From Mastigias papua (lineage: Eukaryota; Cnidaria; Scyphozoa; Rhizostomeae; Mastigiidae): a stretch of 64,000 nucleotides of DNA. Made by a program: the position numbers and the translations under genes. The DNA lies in contig OZ025276.1 of assembly GCA_964019165.1 (NCBI GenBank), positions 2,975,840 through 3,039,839 on the forward strand, read 5' to 3'. The notes beneath the pieces are model-generated. The model was not told the origin of the DNA and did not search any database. It saw only the letters and a program-made list of their open reading frames with translations. Shown piece by piece: positions 36,231 through 48,637 of this stretch. Position 1 is the stretch's first letter. Each line of letters opens with the position of its first letter.

Positions 36231-37596
36231 TTATAAGCTGTGATAATATGGGCTTGATACTTCATTATTCTCAGGGCTTGATGCTTCATAGTGACTGGGG
36301 TGGTATTGTGGTTGAGAAATGTGATGTTGAATATTACCATTATAATGCATGTGAACAATATGAGCTGGAGTTGGATTAGGATTAGACATGGCTGTGGCAA
36401 ACATTTGCATGGCCTGTGCTATTCCATTTCCAAGGGTAGTCAAACAGTCTGTCATTTTTGATATTGCATCTTCAAGAGTTTTGTTTGATTTTTCAAATGC
36501 GCGAAGCATGTCTTTCTTCATTATTGCATCATCCCTTGCAGTAGACATTAGGAATTGATCCCTTTGAGCTTGGGAAAGGCACTTCTCCATGTGCTTTCTT
36601 TTATTATCTACAAGTTTTGGTATACTGGAGACATGCACTTGTGTCTTGGAAGGACTTGGTGTCTCAGGTGTACCAATTGATTCCTGTTCAGCAGGGTAAC
36701 CACCATTGTCTTCGGGAGAGGATGCTGTTGACAATGAATCTAAAATGAACATATATCATTATTCTAAATAATACATTTTCTATCTAATGGACAGAGAATA
36801 AAGCCAACGCATCAAGTTTTTGTATTAATGTAGCAGTCCACTGCTAACTGTAGATGTGGCAACCAACGCCCTTAATGCATTAGTCAAACCAAATCCAAAT
36901 TCTTGGCCATGAAATTTTAGCTCATTCAGGAGAAAAAATTGTCAAGCTCATTATAACTTTACCTTGATGAATTTCAGTTTGACCTTCCAGTTCATCGCTA
37001 GTGCTTAGTGAAATCGTATCTGCATCAATACCAAAGGATAGTGAAGTAGTAGATGGTGACCCACCCCATATATCTGTTAGTAGGTCGTAGTTCTCTTGCA
37101 CAATTTTGCCACTGCCACTCCTTGTACCTTTGTTTACAGTGCTGCGATAGTCCTGTCGGATGCTTTCTATCTTTTCTTTGATTCTCTGATACCCAGTCCG
37201 TATTTTAGTTTTTTGAGCTTCTAATTCCTTTCGATACTCTTCATACTCCTTGAAATCCATGTTTTTACTAGTTTTGCAAGGTTCCAGGGCACTTTCTCGG
37301 CAAAAATCTTCAGGATACTCTATGGCCATGCAGCGACGCATTTCAGTATACAACTTCGCTAGGTCGGCTTCAAAGTCAATTGCGTTGTACTCACACTGCG
37401 TTTTAAATTCTTTTACATACTTTAACAGCACCTCAACAGCTTCCGGTGTCCATCCAAACTTCTTGGCTTTTTTCTGTAGCGTTAGATCACCTAAAGGCCC
37501 AGCTTTTTGCTTGGTGATCTGCTGACTGTAGTTTGCTTGTTCAAGTCCAGACATCTTTTCTGATAGACAATGTGGAGCCCGAATGCTGCGCAGCAT
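36231..37596 (-). CDS. Harbinger Myb/SANT-like accessory protein, two exons
   Basis: Exon 1, 37,596-36,963, contains a Myb/SANT-like domain (KKAKKFGWTPEAVEVLLKYV, then FKTQCEYNAIDFEADLAKLY). Exon 2, 36,739-36,231, is a helical, Met/Gln-rich region (EKCLSQAQRDQFLMSTARDD). The intron 36,740-36,962 starts GTAAAG and ends TTCATTTTAG; its removal joins phase 1 to phase 1 without a stop, giving about 380 residues. A start at Met15 (MSGLEQ) is also possible. The partner protein of Harbinger transposases binds the ends and carries the transposase into the nucleus. No break is visible, so this half of the pair could still be expressed. Confidence 0.8.
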
Positions 37597-37914
37597 GTGT
37601 ACATCATATCAAGGCCGACAGAGATAGCCCTTCTCCTAGGGTCACCCTACCTAGAGCTTTCACAAGGCTTGAGTAAACAAACAGCTAGCCCTCCTAGGAG
37701 GGTAACCCTACCTAGATGATAGGGTGACCCTAGGCCTAGGGTGACCCTACCTAACTTGTAAACTGAACAATGAACAACAATAGAGAAGGGTAACCCTACT
37801 AGTAGGGTGACCCTCCTAGGAGGGTGACCCTACCTCCGTGTAAAACAGCCCTTATACTGAATGTTCTTTTATTCGGACACAGTTGCCCTTCTTTCTGAGA
37901 TCATTTGTTGTAAA

Positions 37915-38230
37915 TGCTATTACCGAATTCCATAGATCATTCTGCACATGATGATACACTCTTAAGGGATGAAGTAGTACTAGATATGACCATCATTTTT
38001 ATTGCCTAGACTTAATTTATGAAGCCCCTTGCCCTCACTGAGGTAATACCTTCGTTTGACATCTGAGTTAGTGATGTAGGATATATAATATGACTCATTT
38101 CAAAGGATTACTGACTTCCATGGAGCACTCTGCATATTATAGTAGGGATGAAGTAGTACTAGATAGCAACATTTTGATTTATGGGCCACTTTCTTTTATC
38201 CAACTACCATTATTGTTTCAAATCTGAATT
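37915..38230 (+). repeat. Diverged tandem duplication, about 185-bp unit
   Basis: ATTACCGAATTCCATAGATC and ATTACTGACTTCCATGGAGC open two units about 185 bp apart. Both contain GGGATGAAGTAGTACTAGATA. Only one counterpart is seen in the Helitron leader near 18,730. Confidence 0.6.
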
Positions 38231-40287
38231 TCACATGGTTGTAACAGATAATTTGGTACTGGATAGCTGCTTTATTTGTTTTGTATAGCCATAACCTATG
38301 AGCTCCCCCCAAGACCTTTGGTTGAAATCTAATATGATGATTCATGCTGCTCAATCATGGGCTATATATATAAAGGTGTGATATAGGAATACTGAGCAGT
38401 ATTCTTTTGTTTTATCACCTTGAACTACAAAGTCCTATCACAGATTCCAGTTCTATAACACCTACATTTATGGGTCAGACTTGATTGTGTACCTCTGTGG
38501 ACAAAATTAGTGGTCACCTGCACATCCTCTTACTATAATTTAAAGAGACGTTTATCTAGCAGGAAAGGATGGGGACACGTAATTGTCTTAATTTTTTCAT
38601 GTATTGTATGTATACATATATTAACATGTAATATAAGTAGAGAAGCACAGACACAAAAACACTCACACATGTATATATGGACATAATGCTCTCCTCCTTT
38701 TAGCTAGAAAAGAGTTGAGAGAATCGGTCTGTCATACCTATTTGGAGGAGTATGTTATTCAGCTTGCAGAACTATGTAGCCTTCAAAAACTTCCCGAGGA
38801 GATCGACGAAATCAACAAAAAAGACTATAGCTAGTTCTATAGACAATACAGTGCAAGAAGGGAGCCAAGAAAACATGATAAAAGAACCTTGGAAGTAAAG
38901 CAGATGGACGCGATTCGTAATGTCTCTTGTATGTAAAACATTGATTGCAGCACCCCTTTACGCAATATGCAGCTTGACTTATTGAAAGCCCTACAACTAC
39001 AGTTGGATACGGCTTTTCTCTCAAAGTTCCAAATTTCAGCCAATGCATGTAAATTTGCCTGTAAGAGTGACAGACATTGCCAAGATGAGAAATAGGATGC
39101 TATAGACACTTTGAATGGCAATGTAAACGTTGCCTTTATGTTCAATCTTACTACAGTACACCAATCAGATTTATAATTGCTGCCTGGATACTTACTGCCA
39201 GGTTTCTACCTCCTTCAATTCTCTAGTTGCCATCCCATTTGTGTATAGTTTCTTTCAATGTTTTGCATGCCATATTCCTTCCCGTTCTTACACCTAAAAC
39301 ACTACAGTTCGTGTTGTAGAAATGAGCAAGCATTTTGTTCAGCTCATGAAGAAGGCAAGAAGGCAGCAAGAATGTATCGAAAAGAAAGTCTTGATCTATA
39401 ATTCTCTAGCAGCTGACTTGAAACTAATGCCAATATCAGTGTGTGATGTGAATAACTGGAAACTGTTTTGGATGGAGCATGATTCAATTGAAGGTTATTC
39501 TTTGTGATGCTTTTATTGCTTTAAGTGTTAGGGAGGGATTATACCTATATATGGTATGGCAGAATGTACTATAACAATAGAATACTTTGCATTAGGAATC
39601 AATTGACCCTGAAATTGGTATGTTTGCTTCTGTTCTTTAACATAGGTGAATCATTGTCAGTAAAGCGACAGATTGTTGAAAAACTAATCTGGAAACGGAG
39701 GGCTGAAGAGGAGATTGCCATACTTCAGCGTGAGATGTGCGACTATAGGAGATTTTATGTCGAAAAGGTCATACCACATTTAGAAAGCGAATTGCTAGAG
39801 ATTGAAGGAATCACCAACAACAATGGGCATGAAGGTATGGAGAGTTGCACGGATTTATGACTTCGTGGATGTTGCATTCCTCTCTTAAAACATTTCTACT
39901 GAGCTGGGTGTTAAATAACAGTAAATAACTATCTTGCAAATAATTCACCTCTATATATTATGGGTGAGTTCTGTTATAGTCCAAAAAGTAACCTGTGTTG
40001 ATTGCTCTTTCAGGCTCTGATCAACAAACTGCTATACTATTGGAAGGAGCAGCTTCTTTGGTAATGTGTGTTTCAGATTCCATAGTTTATGGTAAATTTG
40101 CTTATAAGGATTGTAGGGATGAATACTGATTGCAGGGCAGATTAGGTTATCTGCTAAATGATGCTAATTCATATACTGCACCTTAGCAGCAAAGTTGACC
40201 AACAATGCGCATATTATTCCTATTGATAGCTAGCAAGTCTTGTATTGATTTATTGTTCTTTTCGTTGTAGCCATCTGATAGATACAG

Positions 40288-41187
40288 TTGCAATGTTACC
40301 ACCAGAGCTATTGCACTTGGTTTCCACTATCTATTGAGACAGGGAATCCACTTTGTTTATGCACAGGTAAGGACAGCAGTGGAAGAGTTCTCAATTATAT
40401 ACCTGTCGATATGACTATTGTTAGCGTGACAGAGGCATACTGTGATAAAGTAGCTGCTGCCTCCAGCTTTGCACCTGGCCTTAATAGTGAAGAGTCTGAT
40501 GATGACAGTACTGTGGATGATGACTGAGATATCGTTGCTTTCCCGAAAATATATCTGGAAATATCACAATGCTCGCAGTTATAGGACTTGAGCCCATGTG
40601 TTCTCCTTTATGACACGTTTGAGTGTGACACCGACTTTCTCCTACTTTCTAATGATGTTTCTCTCCACGCCTGTAGGCAGAGTAAATCTGCTGATATTGT
40701 TCCAGTTGACAAGTCATTTGACCAAAGAGTAGGCATATTTAGTGGCTTTATTCTCTGTTATCTCCGTGAAAAGTCACAGATTGATATGCCAATAGCTATG
40801 TGGGCATGTTGCCGGCAATGTCTGTCCCTGATTCAGTTGATTTGTCGTGCAATGTCTGAAGGAATGAAAGTATACGACTTTTTCAAAGCATGTTTGCCTA
40901 ATGGTGACATGTCAGCAAATCAGGGTGCTACTTTATTGAAAGAAATGATTACCATCAATAGCTTTGAAGAGTATCCTGTATTCATTGAAAATGTTGACAC
41001 AGAATTATTAGTAGAACTTCAAGTTGCTCAGATATGTGCGACGAGATGCAGGAAAATTGCACTTTATACTGTTGACTCTAAAACACTGGTATTAATGATG
41101 GATCCACATTTTGTGGCATTCATTAACATGATGAACAATCGCTTTCATGGCCATGATGGTGGCTCTCTGATTATTCGTGCCATTTAG
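40288..41187 (+). CDS. Unrecognised open frames downstream of KDZ
   Basis: Two frames, 40,288-40,527 (ending in an acidic tail, NSEESDDDSTVDDD) and 40,588-41,187 (199 aa, with PIAMWACCRQCLSLIQLICR and LLVELQVAQICATRCRKIAL). A GTAAGG after CACAG at 40,368 may be a splice donor. They lie directly after the KDZ C-terminal exon and may be a second gene of the same element. No family recognised. Confidence 0.3.
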
Positions 41188-41930
41188 TGCAAGAAATCGT
41201 TTGTTCAAATGGCTGCACAGCTGATGGATATTGAACATACTTCTTGTGGTAGTTTGTGCATTATGACATGTTAGCTGCTACTTTACAACTTGTGAACTTA
41301 TGCATAGGTCAATATAAGAAAAGCTAGTCGGGAGGTGTAGGGGCCATGAATCCAAATGTGAAGGTCATTCGCAAGTGCATGCAAAAAGTATGGAATATGT
41401 CTTTGGCTTTTTCCAACTCATTGACTTGAATTTTATCTTGAAGCCCCGCTTTGCTTGAAGATGTTGGCAGGAGGGTGTTATGGAGCATGTGTCACATAAT
41501 GTCCCTGGAATAAGCCTCACAGAAAAAAATCAATAAACCAGAAGGGGACCATTTAGATTATTTATGTTATAGTTTGTGATTCTAATCGTGTGTATATACT
41601 TACACTGCTTTGCTATGTACTTTTCAGTACTGAAAAAATCAAAATATTCCCTGCAAAAAATACAGTATCCCTGAAAAAATCTTCAAAAGTAGTAAAAGGG
41701 ATTGGAATAAGTGCGGGAAGTTTGGAAAACATTTGAAAAGTTAACAATTGGGGATAGGGGAATTATTTGGTACTCAAAAGTATATACATTTGTTAACTAT
41801 TTGGTCTTTACTTAATCACACTTTTGAAATACTCCTTTTGATTGTGAGCACGTCATCATGTTGCCAGTGGTTTCAAATTCCTAATTTGGACCTTATTTTC
41901 ATCATCGTTACAAACACATTTCAGGAGGAA
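41188..41930. other. No gene recognised
   Basis: AT-rich; a short plus frame at 41,748-41,957 has no domain. It ends where the minus-strand LINE 3' end begins. Confidence 0.45.
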
Positions 41931-41966
41931 TATAGTAGAAATATTTATATAGGTTAAAAGCCTTTT

Positions 41967-41984
41967 CAGTGCCAAAAGGCACTG
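41967..41984 (-). other. 3' UTR hairpin of the LINE
   Basis: CAGTGCC-AAAA-GGCACTG, a perfect 7-bp stem. Located near the inferred LINE 3' end; LINE reverse transcriptases often recognise such stems, so a role in priming is plausible but not shown. Confidence 0.45.
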
Positions 41985-42127
41985 TTATCAATAAGGGCCC
42001 TGTTATAAAACAAATATAAAATATTGACTTTGTTCCTTAAAGTATGAAGAAATAAATAGTTCAACGTTTATAATGGCCTATGTAGTGATCATCATATATA
42101 TACATTTAACGACACAATGGTCGATAC

Positions 42128-43833
42128 CAGGTGCGGATCCAGAGTACATTCCGACATTCACAAAATCCTCACCGTTAGAAAAGACCACGCCCATATGACC
42201 ACGCCCTAAATTTCACCCCAGTAAAAATTCACCAACTCAAAATTTTTCCAATATATTTTACTTTTTTCTCTCAAAACAAACGTGCATTGTAAAGATAAAC
42301 TACCACTGCTAGTATGATTTGGATAGGCTTTTAACTCGTAATAAGTCAATACACAAAAAAACATACCTTCAAACAAAAGGTGAAACCAAATTGATGATGG
42401 AATTTTTCAATTCACAATGTAGTTTAAATAATACATTGTTTTCCTGCCATACAAGTCCAGCCACACATATCAAAGCTATCAATGTATCAAAAGTGTACAT
42501 AAATGGAAAAAGTTTTAGGCCACTGAGGCCAATGAATAAAAACTACTAAGTGCCTGCCTACAACTTGAGCTACCAAATCTCATGCTTTGGATATACAGGG
42601 CTTCTTGACTTTTAACCTTTTCCTGTACAGCCCCGTAGCCTAGCGCAGGTATCCCAGCATTTCTGGTACAATTTTTTCTTGCAATTGTCTTCCATTTGCA
42701 CAATGCAAGGCCGAAGGTCATGTGCTCCATAACAGAGGCCCATGATGTCACCTTCTCGTGATCCTATGCGAGCTGTTTTGATCCTTGCTCATCGAAAATG
42801 TAGACCATGCAGCTTTTATGGAGGCACAGCATTAGTCTTTCCAAGGCTAATCTGCAACGTTTGAACTGGGGTAAGGGGAGCACGCGTTTAGCGGGCTACC
42901 AGTACTAAGCTAGTTCAGATACTAATATCACATATTTTATAAATAAAACATAAGTACTAGACATCTAGCTGAATCAACAGGAATCTTCACCTTCTGTTAC
43001 CAATAGGAACCATGCACCTAGGCCCTCAGTTGATCATGCAATACCTGCTTCCTGGAAAACTTCAAGAGGTTGCCAATCTTACCCCTGTTCTCCATACACA
43101 ATGATGATAGTTAAGCATCTATCAAAATCTCTATGATAACCAGTGTTTCTTCATTTAAACGTATCTCTTGTATAACTATTAGCTAATTTACTTGTCAGGT
43201 AGGCTCGATCTCACTTGCACGCATTGCCATTGTATCACGTGTATATGGTGTTCCTATGGCCCATTCCTTGGAGTACAAGTGCCAGTGTGCCAGCCCATGC
43301 CTCCTTCGTCTCAACAGTCACAACTCGCAATGTCCTTAAGTATAACTAATTATAACGTATGGGCTATCTAACATTGTTTAAGGCAACTGCATATTGGAGT
43401 CATATTACACTGTGAGGCCGCATGCCCTCTATTACAATCCCGGTGACCAAGATTCGCAAGAAGCTTCTTCCCCATACAACACCAATAGGCTTTTTGATGT
43501 TGGTGTTGCGGAGTACATTCGCAAACTGTGAAGGAACTTCGCAAAATGCTTGGCAACCGACAAGTAAACATTCCTAACTGCCTAGATACCGATAAAGGCT
43601 TGTCTGACGTTAGAAAGCAAAATTGCTTCGCAGAGGCAAACACATAAGACACTATTTACGTAAAGTAACAAGCAAAATCACAGATTGAGGAGCCATAACA
43701 GGACTATGGTTGCAATAAGTTTTGCCTATTCTAGTAATTTTCTTACCACTTGCCATTTTCTTGTATGCAAAAAGTTCTCTGAAAATCTGACATTCGCATC
43801 TGCGAATGTTGCGAATGTCTGGATCTGCCACTG
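42128..43833. mobile_element. Non-autonomous hAT element with 8-bp target duplication
   Basis: GTCGATAC occurs immediately before (42,120-42,127) and after (43,834-43,841), the 8-bp duplication typical of hAT. Ends are CAGGTGCGGATCCAG and, read from the right, CAGTGGCAGATCCAG. Inside, only short frames appear, and a copy of the short interspersed repeat (42,629-42,898). The element sits in the LINE 3' UTR. A direct word pair ATTCGC/GCGAAT recurs near the right end (43,790-43,820). Confidence 0.88.
42629..42898 (+). repeat. Short interspersed repeat, copy 2
   Basis: Matches 27,624-27,865, with an extra stretch (GCGAGCTGTTTTGATCCTTG, about 42,767) absent from copy 1. It ends in GCGTTTAGCGGGCTA, but the 5' arm of the hairpin is mutated (AGCACGC). 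GTAC lies directly before it and again shortly after (42,902-42,905), but is not clearly a target duplication. Confidence 0.75.
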
Positions 43834-43861
43834 GTCGATACAAATGTTGTAACACAACATT

Positions 43862-44312
43862 AATTCGCTGAGATATGTGTTTTGCATAAATCAAAGAAGA
43901 CATCTGACTTCACTTGCTCAATAACATTGGTTGGCAGACTATTCCATAACGGTACAATAGAGTACAAGAAAGAGTTTTTAACAACATTTACACGAGCAAA
44001 CTTTAATAAGAGTTTTTTTGAATGGGAATTTCTTAAACTACTGTAAGTGTTTCTTTCAAAATAGTCAAAAGGGTTTAGAGCCACTTGACTGGTGAACATT
44101 TTATGAACGAATTTCAATTGGAAAAGTGTCCTTCTAAAGTATCCCACGTAAGCTCCTTAAGCATGGCAGTGACACTAGATATTTGACGGTAGTCGTTTTT
44201 TACAAAGCAGGCTGCATGCCTTTGAACCATTTCCACCCTATGCTTTACTTCTTCGGTGCTTGGTGACCAAAAGTCGCAAGAATACTCAAGGTGGGGACAT
44301 ACCAGTGACAAA
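43862..44312 (-). pseudogene. LINE ORF2 C-terminal part, beyond the copia insertion
   Basis: Reads SLVCPHLEYSCDFWSPSTEE (from 44,300) and, after one frameshift near 44,140, SFLYSIVPLWNSLPTNVIEQ to a stop at about 43,862. This is the usual post-RT tail of CR1/Jockey-type LINEs. It continues directly from KERLYL at 48,875-48,892 on the other side of the copia element, joined at the ACAAA target. Confidence 0.85.
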
Positions 44313-44541
44313 TATCAAAAGATGACAAATCATGTGATTCGCAACTTCCCGGTTGTATACGATCATGTGATCACTCATATGACTGTGGTTCTTTTACTAT
44401 GATTGACAGATTTGCTTTTGCTTATTGCTGATGTTTATGTTATCGAATGGTCCTTAGTTATTCATATATTTTGCTTGCTGTTGTATGGTTATATAGTGTT
44501 ATTTGGTCTACTCTTTACTCTGAATACAACATTGTCTAATA
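44313..44541 (+). repeat. Copia 5' LTR
   Basis: 229 bp; differs from the 3' LTR at only a handful of positions, including a 3-bp change near 44,334 (GTGATTCGC against GTTGTGATTTGC). Confidence 0.93.
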
Positions 44542-44555
44542 GGTTATGGGCCCAG
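44542..44555 (+). other. Copia primer-binding site for an initiator tRNA half
   Basis: GGTTATGGGCCCAG directly follows the LTR. It is the complement of CTGGGCCCATAACC, the anticodon stem-loop of eukaryotic initiator Met tRNA. Drosophila copia is known to prime from a cleaved initiator tRNA at this internal region, so this element very likely does the same. Confidence 0.85.
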
Positions 44556-44644
44556 AGGCTCGTGAGTAGAATCACATTGTTAGTTCTTTTATGACATTGT
44601 GATTACGCATTTTGAAATCTCAGTCTTATTTATAAACGTGTGTT

Positions 44645-47600
44645 ATGATGGCGACGGGAGAAGACATTGGATTCAAGGTAGAAAAACTTACAGGCGATAC
44701 TTATCATACATGGAAGTTCCAGACGAAAATGCAATTGGTTGGTAAAAATTTGTGGGAAATTGTTTCTGGCGATGAAGTTTTAGATGCTCAGGCTACAGTT
44801 CAAGATCGACAGAAACACAAGAGATGAGAAAATCAAGCCCTCGCCTTGATTTGTTTGTCCGTTTCCACTGAAAACCAAATTTATGTTCGTTCTGCTATCA
44901 CAGCGAGCGATGCCTGGAACAGGTTAGAACAGCAGTTTGAAAAGAAATCTTTGGCCCATAAGATATTTTATCGTAGAAAATTGTATGCTGCCAAGATGGA
45001 AAAGGGGACTACTATGACTAATCATGTAAATCATATTAAGACGTTGGCGGAGCATTTAGATGCAGTGGGAGATCCCATAATGGAAAAGGATCTGGTTATA
45101 ATATTAATCAGTAGTTTACCAGATGAATACGCGTATTTGATAACTGCTTTCGAAACTATTGCAGAAGATCGTTTGACTTGGGATTACGTGCGGGATCGTG
45201 TTGTTCACGAATATGAGACAACTCACAACCAAAGTCATAACGGAAGGCCAACTGTGACGGAAGCGAAGAATGAAGATGCCTTATTGACAAGCAAACCGCA
45301 ATACCAAAGAAAACCTGTCAACACAAGATCTGGAAAGTGTTTTTATTGTGGTAAGAAAGGACATATTGCGAAAAATTGTTACGAAAAGAAAGCTGATCAA
45401 AAATCATCAAGTGCTGAGTCAGCTAATAACATTGAAGAAAACTTAAGAGCTGAAAATGAAGATGAAATCGCATTAACCGTGTGCCCAACTGCGGGTCAAC
45501 TAGAGGCAAATGAGTGGTGCATTGATTCTGGAGCATCTAAACACATGACTCCAAACAAACGCCTACTGTTCACTTTTACTACATTTAAAACGCCACTGCA
45601 AGTTAAACTAGCTGACAATCATTACGGTTTTGCATATGGTGAAGGAGACCTTCGTTTTCCTGTATTTGATGGTGCTAAAAGGTATGATTTGTTTCTTCAA
45701 GGTGTACTCTACGGTCCTCGAATCAAGAAGCAACTGTTATCCATTCCAACGATGGTAAATAGAGGGGCAGACATTCATTTCAAGGACAATACCTGTAGTG
45801 TTATATTAGATGATAAGGTAATGCATATTGGGTTGACTACTGAAGAAATAACAGCTGCATTTTTAAGTTCCACACATGGCAGTAATGATTCGATCAAGTT
45901 GTGGCATTCAAGGTTTGCTCACCTCGGTTATGACAATCTTAAATTGCTGTCGAATAAATGTATGGTAACGGGTTTGAATTTGAACACAAAAGAAACATTT
46001 GACCGTAATTGTGATGGATGTGCTGAAGGTAAACAGCATCGAATGCCGTTTCCAAAGAAGTCTGAACACAGAGCAGCTGATCTACTGGACTTGATACACA
46101 GTGACATTGGATGCATAAATATCGATTCAGTGGGAGGTTCAAAATATTACGTCATCTTTATTGATGATTATTCTCGTGTTACCACAGTGTATTTCTTGAA
46201 AAAGAAAAGTGAGCTCCTGCAGAAATTTAAAGAGTTTGTTGCTGCTGTAGAAAACCATACTGGTAAAAGGATTAAAATCATTCGCACAGATAATGGAGGA
46301 GAGTATGTCTCTAATGAGTTCAAGCAATTCTGCATTGATCGTGGTATTAAACTAGAGGTGACTATACCAATGATGCCACAGCAAAATGGGGTTAGTGAAA
46401 GGATGAATCGTACAATCATAGAAAGTGCGAGATCTATGCTTCATCACGCAAAACTACCTTCGTATGTCTGGGCAGAAGCAGTGAATACTGCAGTGTATAT
46501 TAGAAACAGATGTCCAACAGTGGCATTGGATGGTACAACACCATATGAGCATTGGTTCGGAAGAAGGCCAGATGTAGGCAATTTCAGAGTTTTTGGATGT
46601 TGTACACATGTTCATATTCCTGATCAAAAACGAGGCAAGTTAGACAGGAAATCTAAGAAGTGCATTTTTGTTGGTTATTTAGATGGTAGTAAAGGATACA
46701 AGCTGTATGACATCGAAAGAAAAGTAATGATCAGAAGTCGCGATGTGAGTTTCTTGGAGTATGACTTTGAGCATCTTTCAACAGAATCTCAAGATCAAGA
46801 TGATTTTAAACAACTATTTGATTTTGGCGATGCAATAAATAAGCTTGAACTTTGTGATAAAGAAACTGAAAGTATCATTGAGGATGATGAATTAGAAAGT
46901 CAGTGTCAACAAGATGTAAGAAGGTCTACAAGAATGAGAACAGCTCCAGATAGACCTGGGACTGTAACTGGGGATTGGTGGAATGGTGAAAACCTTGACT
47001 TTGCCGGAATAACATCCACCGATGATGATGAACCAAGTAATTTCAATGAAGCTATCAGCAGCAGACATTCTTTACAATGGAAAGACGCAATTAAGAGTGA
47101 ATTTGAGTCTTTAAAGAAGAATGACACTTGGGAATTGGTTCACTTACCTAAAGGTAAAAATCTAGTTGGAAACAAATGGGTTTTCAAAATCAAAAGAAAT
47201 GCTGATAACACTATTACTCGTTTTAAGGCTCGACTTGTGGCTCAAGGCTTTTCTCAGAAGGAAGGTTCTGATTACAATGAAGTTTTTGCACCAGTTGCAA
47301 GATACAACTCTATTCGCACTATCCTGTCATTGGTGAATACATTGAACCTTGACTTACACCAAATGGACGTCAAGACTGCATTTTTAAATGGTAAACTTCA
47401 GGAGGACATTTATATGGCTCAACCTGAAGGATGTATTGATGAAAGCAATCCTGAATTAGTTTGCAAATTGAATAAAAGCCTTTATGGTTTGAAGCAAGCA
47501 GCCTATTGCTGGAACATTGAAATCGACACCTTTTTGAAGCAATCAGGATATAAGCAAAGTGCAGCTGATTCTTGTATATACACCAAAGTACAACCAAGAA

Positions 47601-48601
47601 AGAATGGTGAGTCTTCATTCATACTATTGGCTTTATATGTGGATGATATATTGATATCATCAAATGATTCTCAGATGTTAGAAGTTGAAAAGAAGTCGTT
47701 GTCACGAAGATTCGAAATGGAAGATTTAGGAGATGCCAAATATTGCCTTGGTATGCTGATTGAACGTGATAGGGATAATAAGAAATTATTCATAAGTCAA
47801 AAGTCATACTTGGAAAATAGTCTAAAGAGGTTTGGAATGGTCGAATCTAAACCTGTTGCTACTCCAATGGAAGTTGGAAAAGTTTTCCAGAAGGTATCAG
47901 AAGACGAAGAGCAATTTGATATTAGGAAATATCAAGCAGCCATTGGATCCTTAAAGTATGCCATGATAGCAACAAGGCCAGATATCTGTTCTGCAGTCGG
48001 TAGTTTGAGTCAATTTATGTCAAAGTTGTCTAAAGAACATCGGCAAGGTATAAAGAGGATCATGCAGTACATTAGCGGTACTTTAGACTATTGTCTTTTA
48101 TTTCATGCAAATGATTCAGACTTGATGCTATCTGGTTATGCTGATGCCGATTGGGCCAGTGATGTGCAATCCAGAAAATCAACATCAGGGTACATTTTCC
48201 AGCTAGCTGGCTCCACAATCTCATGGAGAAGTCAAAAGCAATCAGTAGTTGCTTTGTCAACAACCGAAGCAGAGTATGTAAGTTTGAGCTCTGCAAGTCA
48301 AGAAGCAATCTGGCTACGTCATCTGTTGAAAGATTTACTAGTTGATGTGTCAAAACCCACTATAATAAACGAAGACAATCAAGGAGCAATATGTTTAACA
48401 AAGAACACAAAGGGACACTCAAGAGCTAAGTATATAGATATTAAATATCATTTTATTCGTGAAAATGTACAAAACAAAGAGATTGAGCTGAAATACTGTC
48501 CAACTGATAAAATGGTTGCAGACATTTTAACAAAAGCTTTACCAAGACAGAGATTTGAGGACTTGCGCTCTTTAATGGGGATTAAGAAGACCGACAAGTA
48601 A
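44645..48601 (+). pseudogene. Copia gag-pol polyprotein (one in-frame TGA)
   Basis: ATG 44,645 (or 44,648) to TAA 48,601, about 1,318 codons, broken only by TGA at 44,825. Residues counted from 44,846: Gag, a CCHC knuckle CFYCGKKGHIAKNC (165), protease CIDSGASKHMT (226), then GAG-pre-integrase HSRFAHLGYD with CDGCAEGKQH. Integrase has Asp in HSDIGC (420), Asp in RTDNGGEY (482) and Glu in VSERMNRT (518), with D35E spacing. RT has YVDDIL (931) and RNase H DADWASD (about 1,099). The order integrase before RT defines copia. All catalytic residues are present, so only the TGA near the start prevents a full product. Confidence 0.95.
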
Positions 48602-48628
48602 GATACTGCTGTTTTGAAGATGCTCATC

Positions 48629-48637
48629 AAGTGGGAG
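48629..48637 (+). other. Copia polypurine tract
   Basis: AAGTGGGAG directly abuts the 3' LTR. Confidence 0.8.

Larger units (their letters stand above)
34563..37851. mobile_element. Complete PIF/Harbinger element, TTA target duplication
   Basis: Terminal inverted repeats start GGGC (GGGCCTTTTTGCAAGGACG on the left, GGGCTGTTTTACACGGAGG from the right) and continue as GTAGGGTCACCCTCCTAGGA. TTA lies on both sides (34,560-34,562; 37,852-37,854), the PIF/Harbinger target. Inside are a DDE transposase (+) and a Myb-like gene (-), converging. The palindromic word AGGGTCACCCT and one-base variants occur repeatedly in both subterminal regions (34,590-34,680 and 37,620-37,840), good candidates for protein binding sites. 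Confidence 0.92.
32988..38690 (+). mobile_element. Non-coding relative of the Helitron, inserted in the KDZ gene (3' end uncertain)
   Basis: Starts with the same block as the Helitron (TCACTCTATACTAAG, 32,988-33,060) and has the later shared block at about 37,890-37,960, interrupted between them by a Harbinger element (34,563-37,851). No Rep or helicase frame is present, so it would depend on another Helitron. It separates the KDZ exon ending near 32,690 from the next KDZ exon near 38,702. A perfect hairpin GAATACTGAGCAGTATTC lies at about 38,385-38,402, but no CTRR end follows at the usual distance. Confidence 0.5.

Noticed and set aside
41967..42000. CAGTGCC-AAAA-GGCACTG hairpin as a Helitron or terminator signal
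   Set aside because: It fits better as the 3' UTR stem of the minus-strand LINE; no CTRR follows and bacterial terminators do not apply here.
43368..43652. 94-aa Cys-rich minus frame inside the hAT element
   Set aside because: Cys spacing matches no zinc finger I know and the frame has no neighbours in phase; likely chance.
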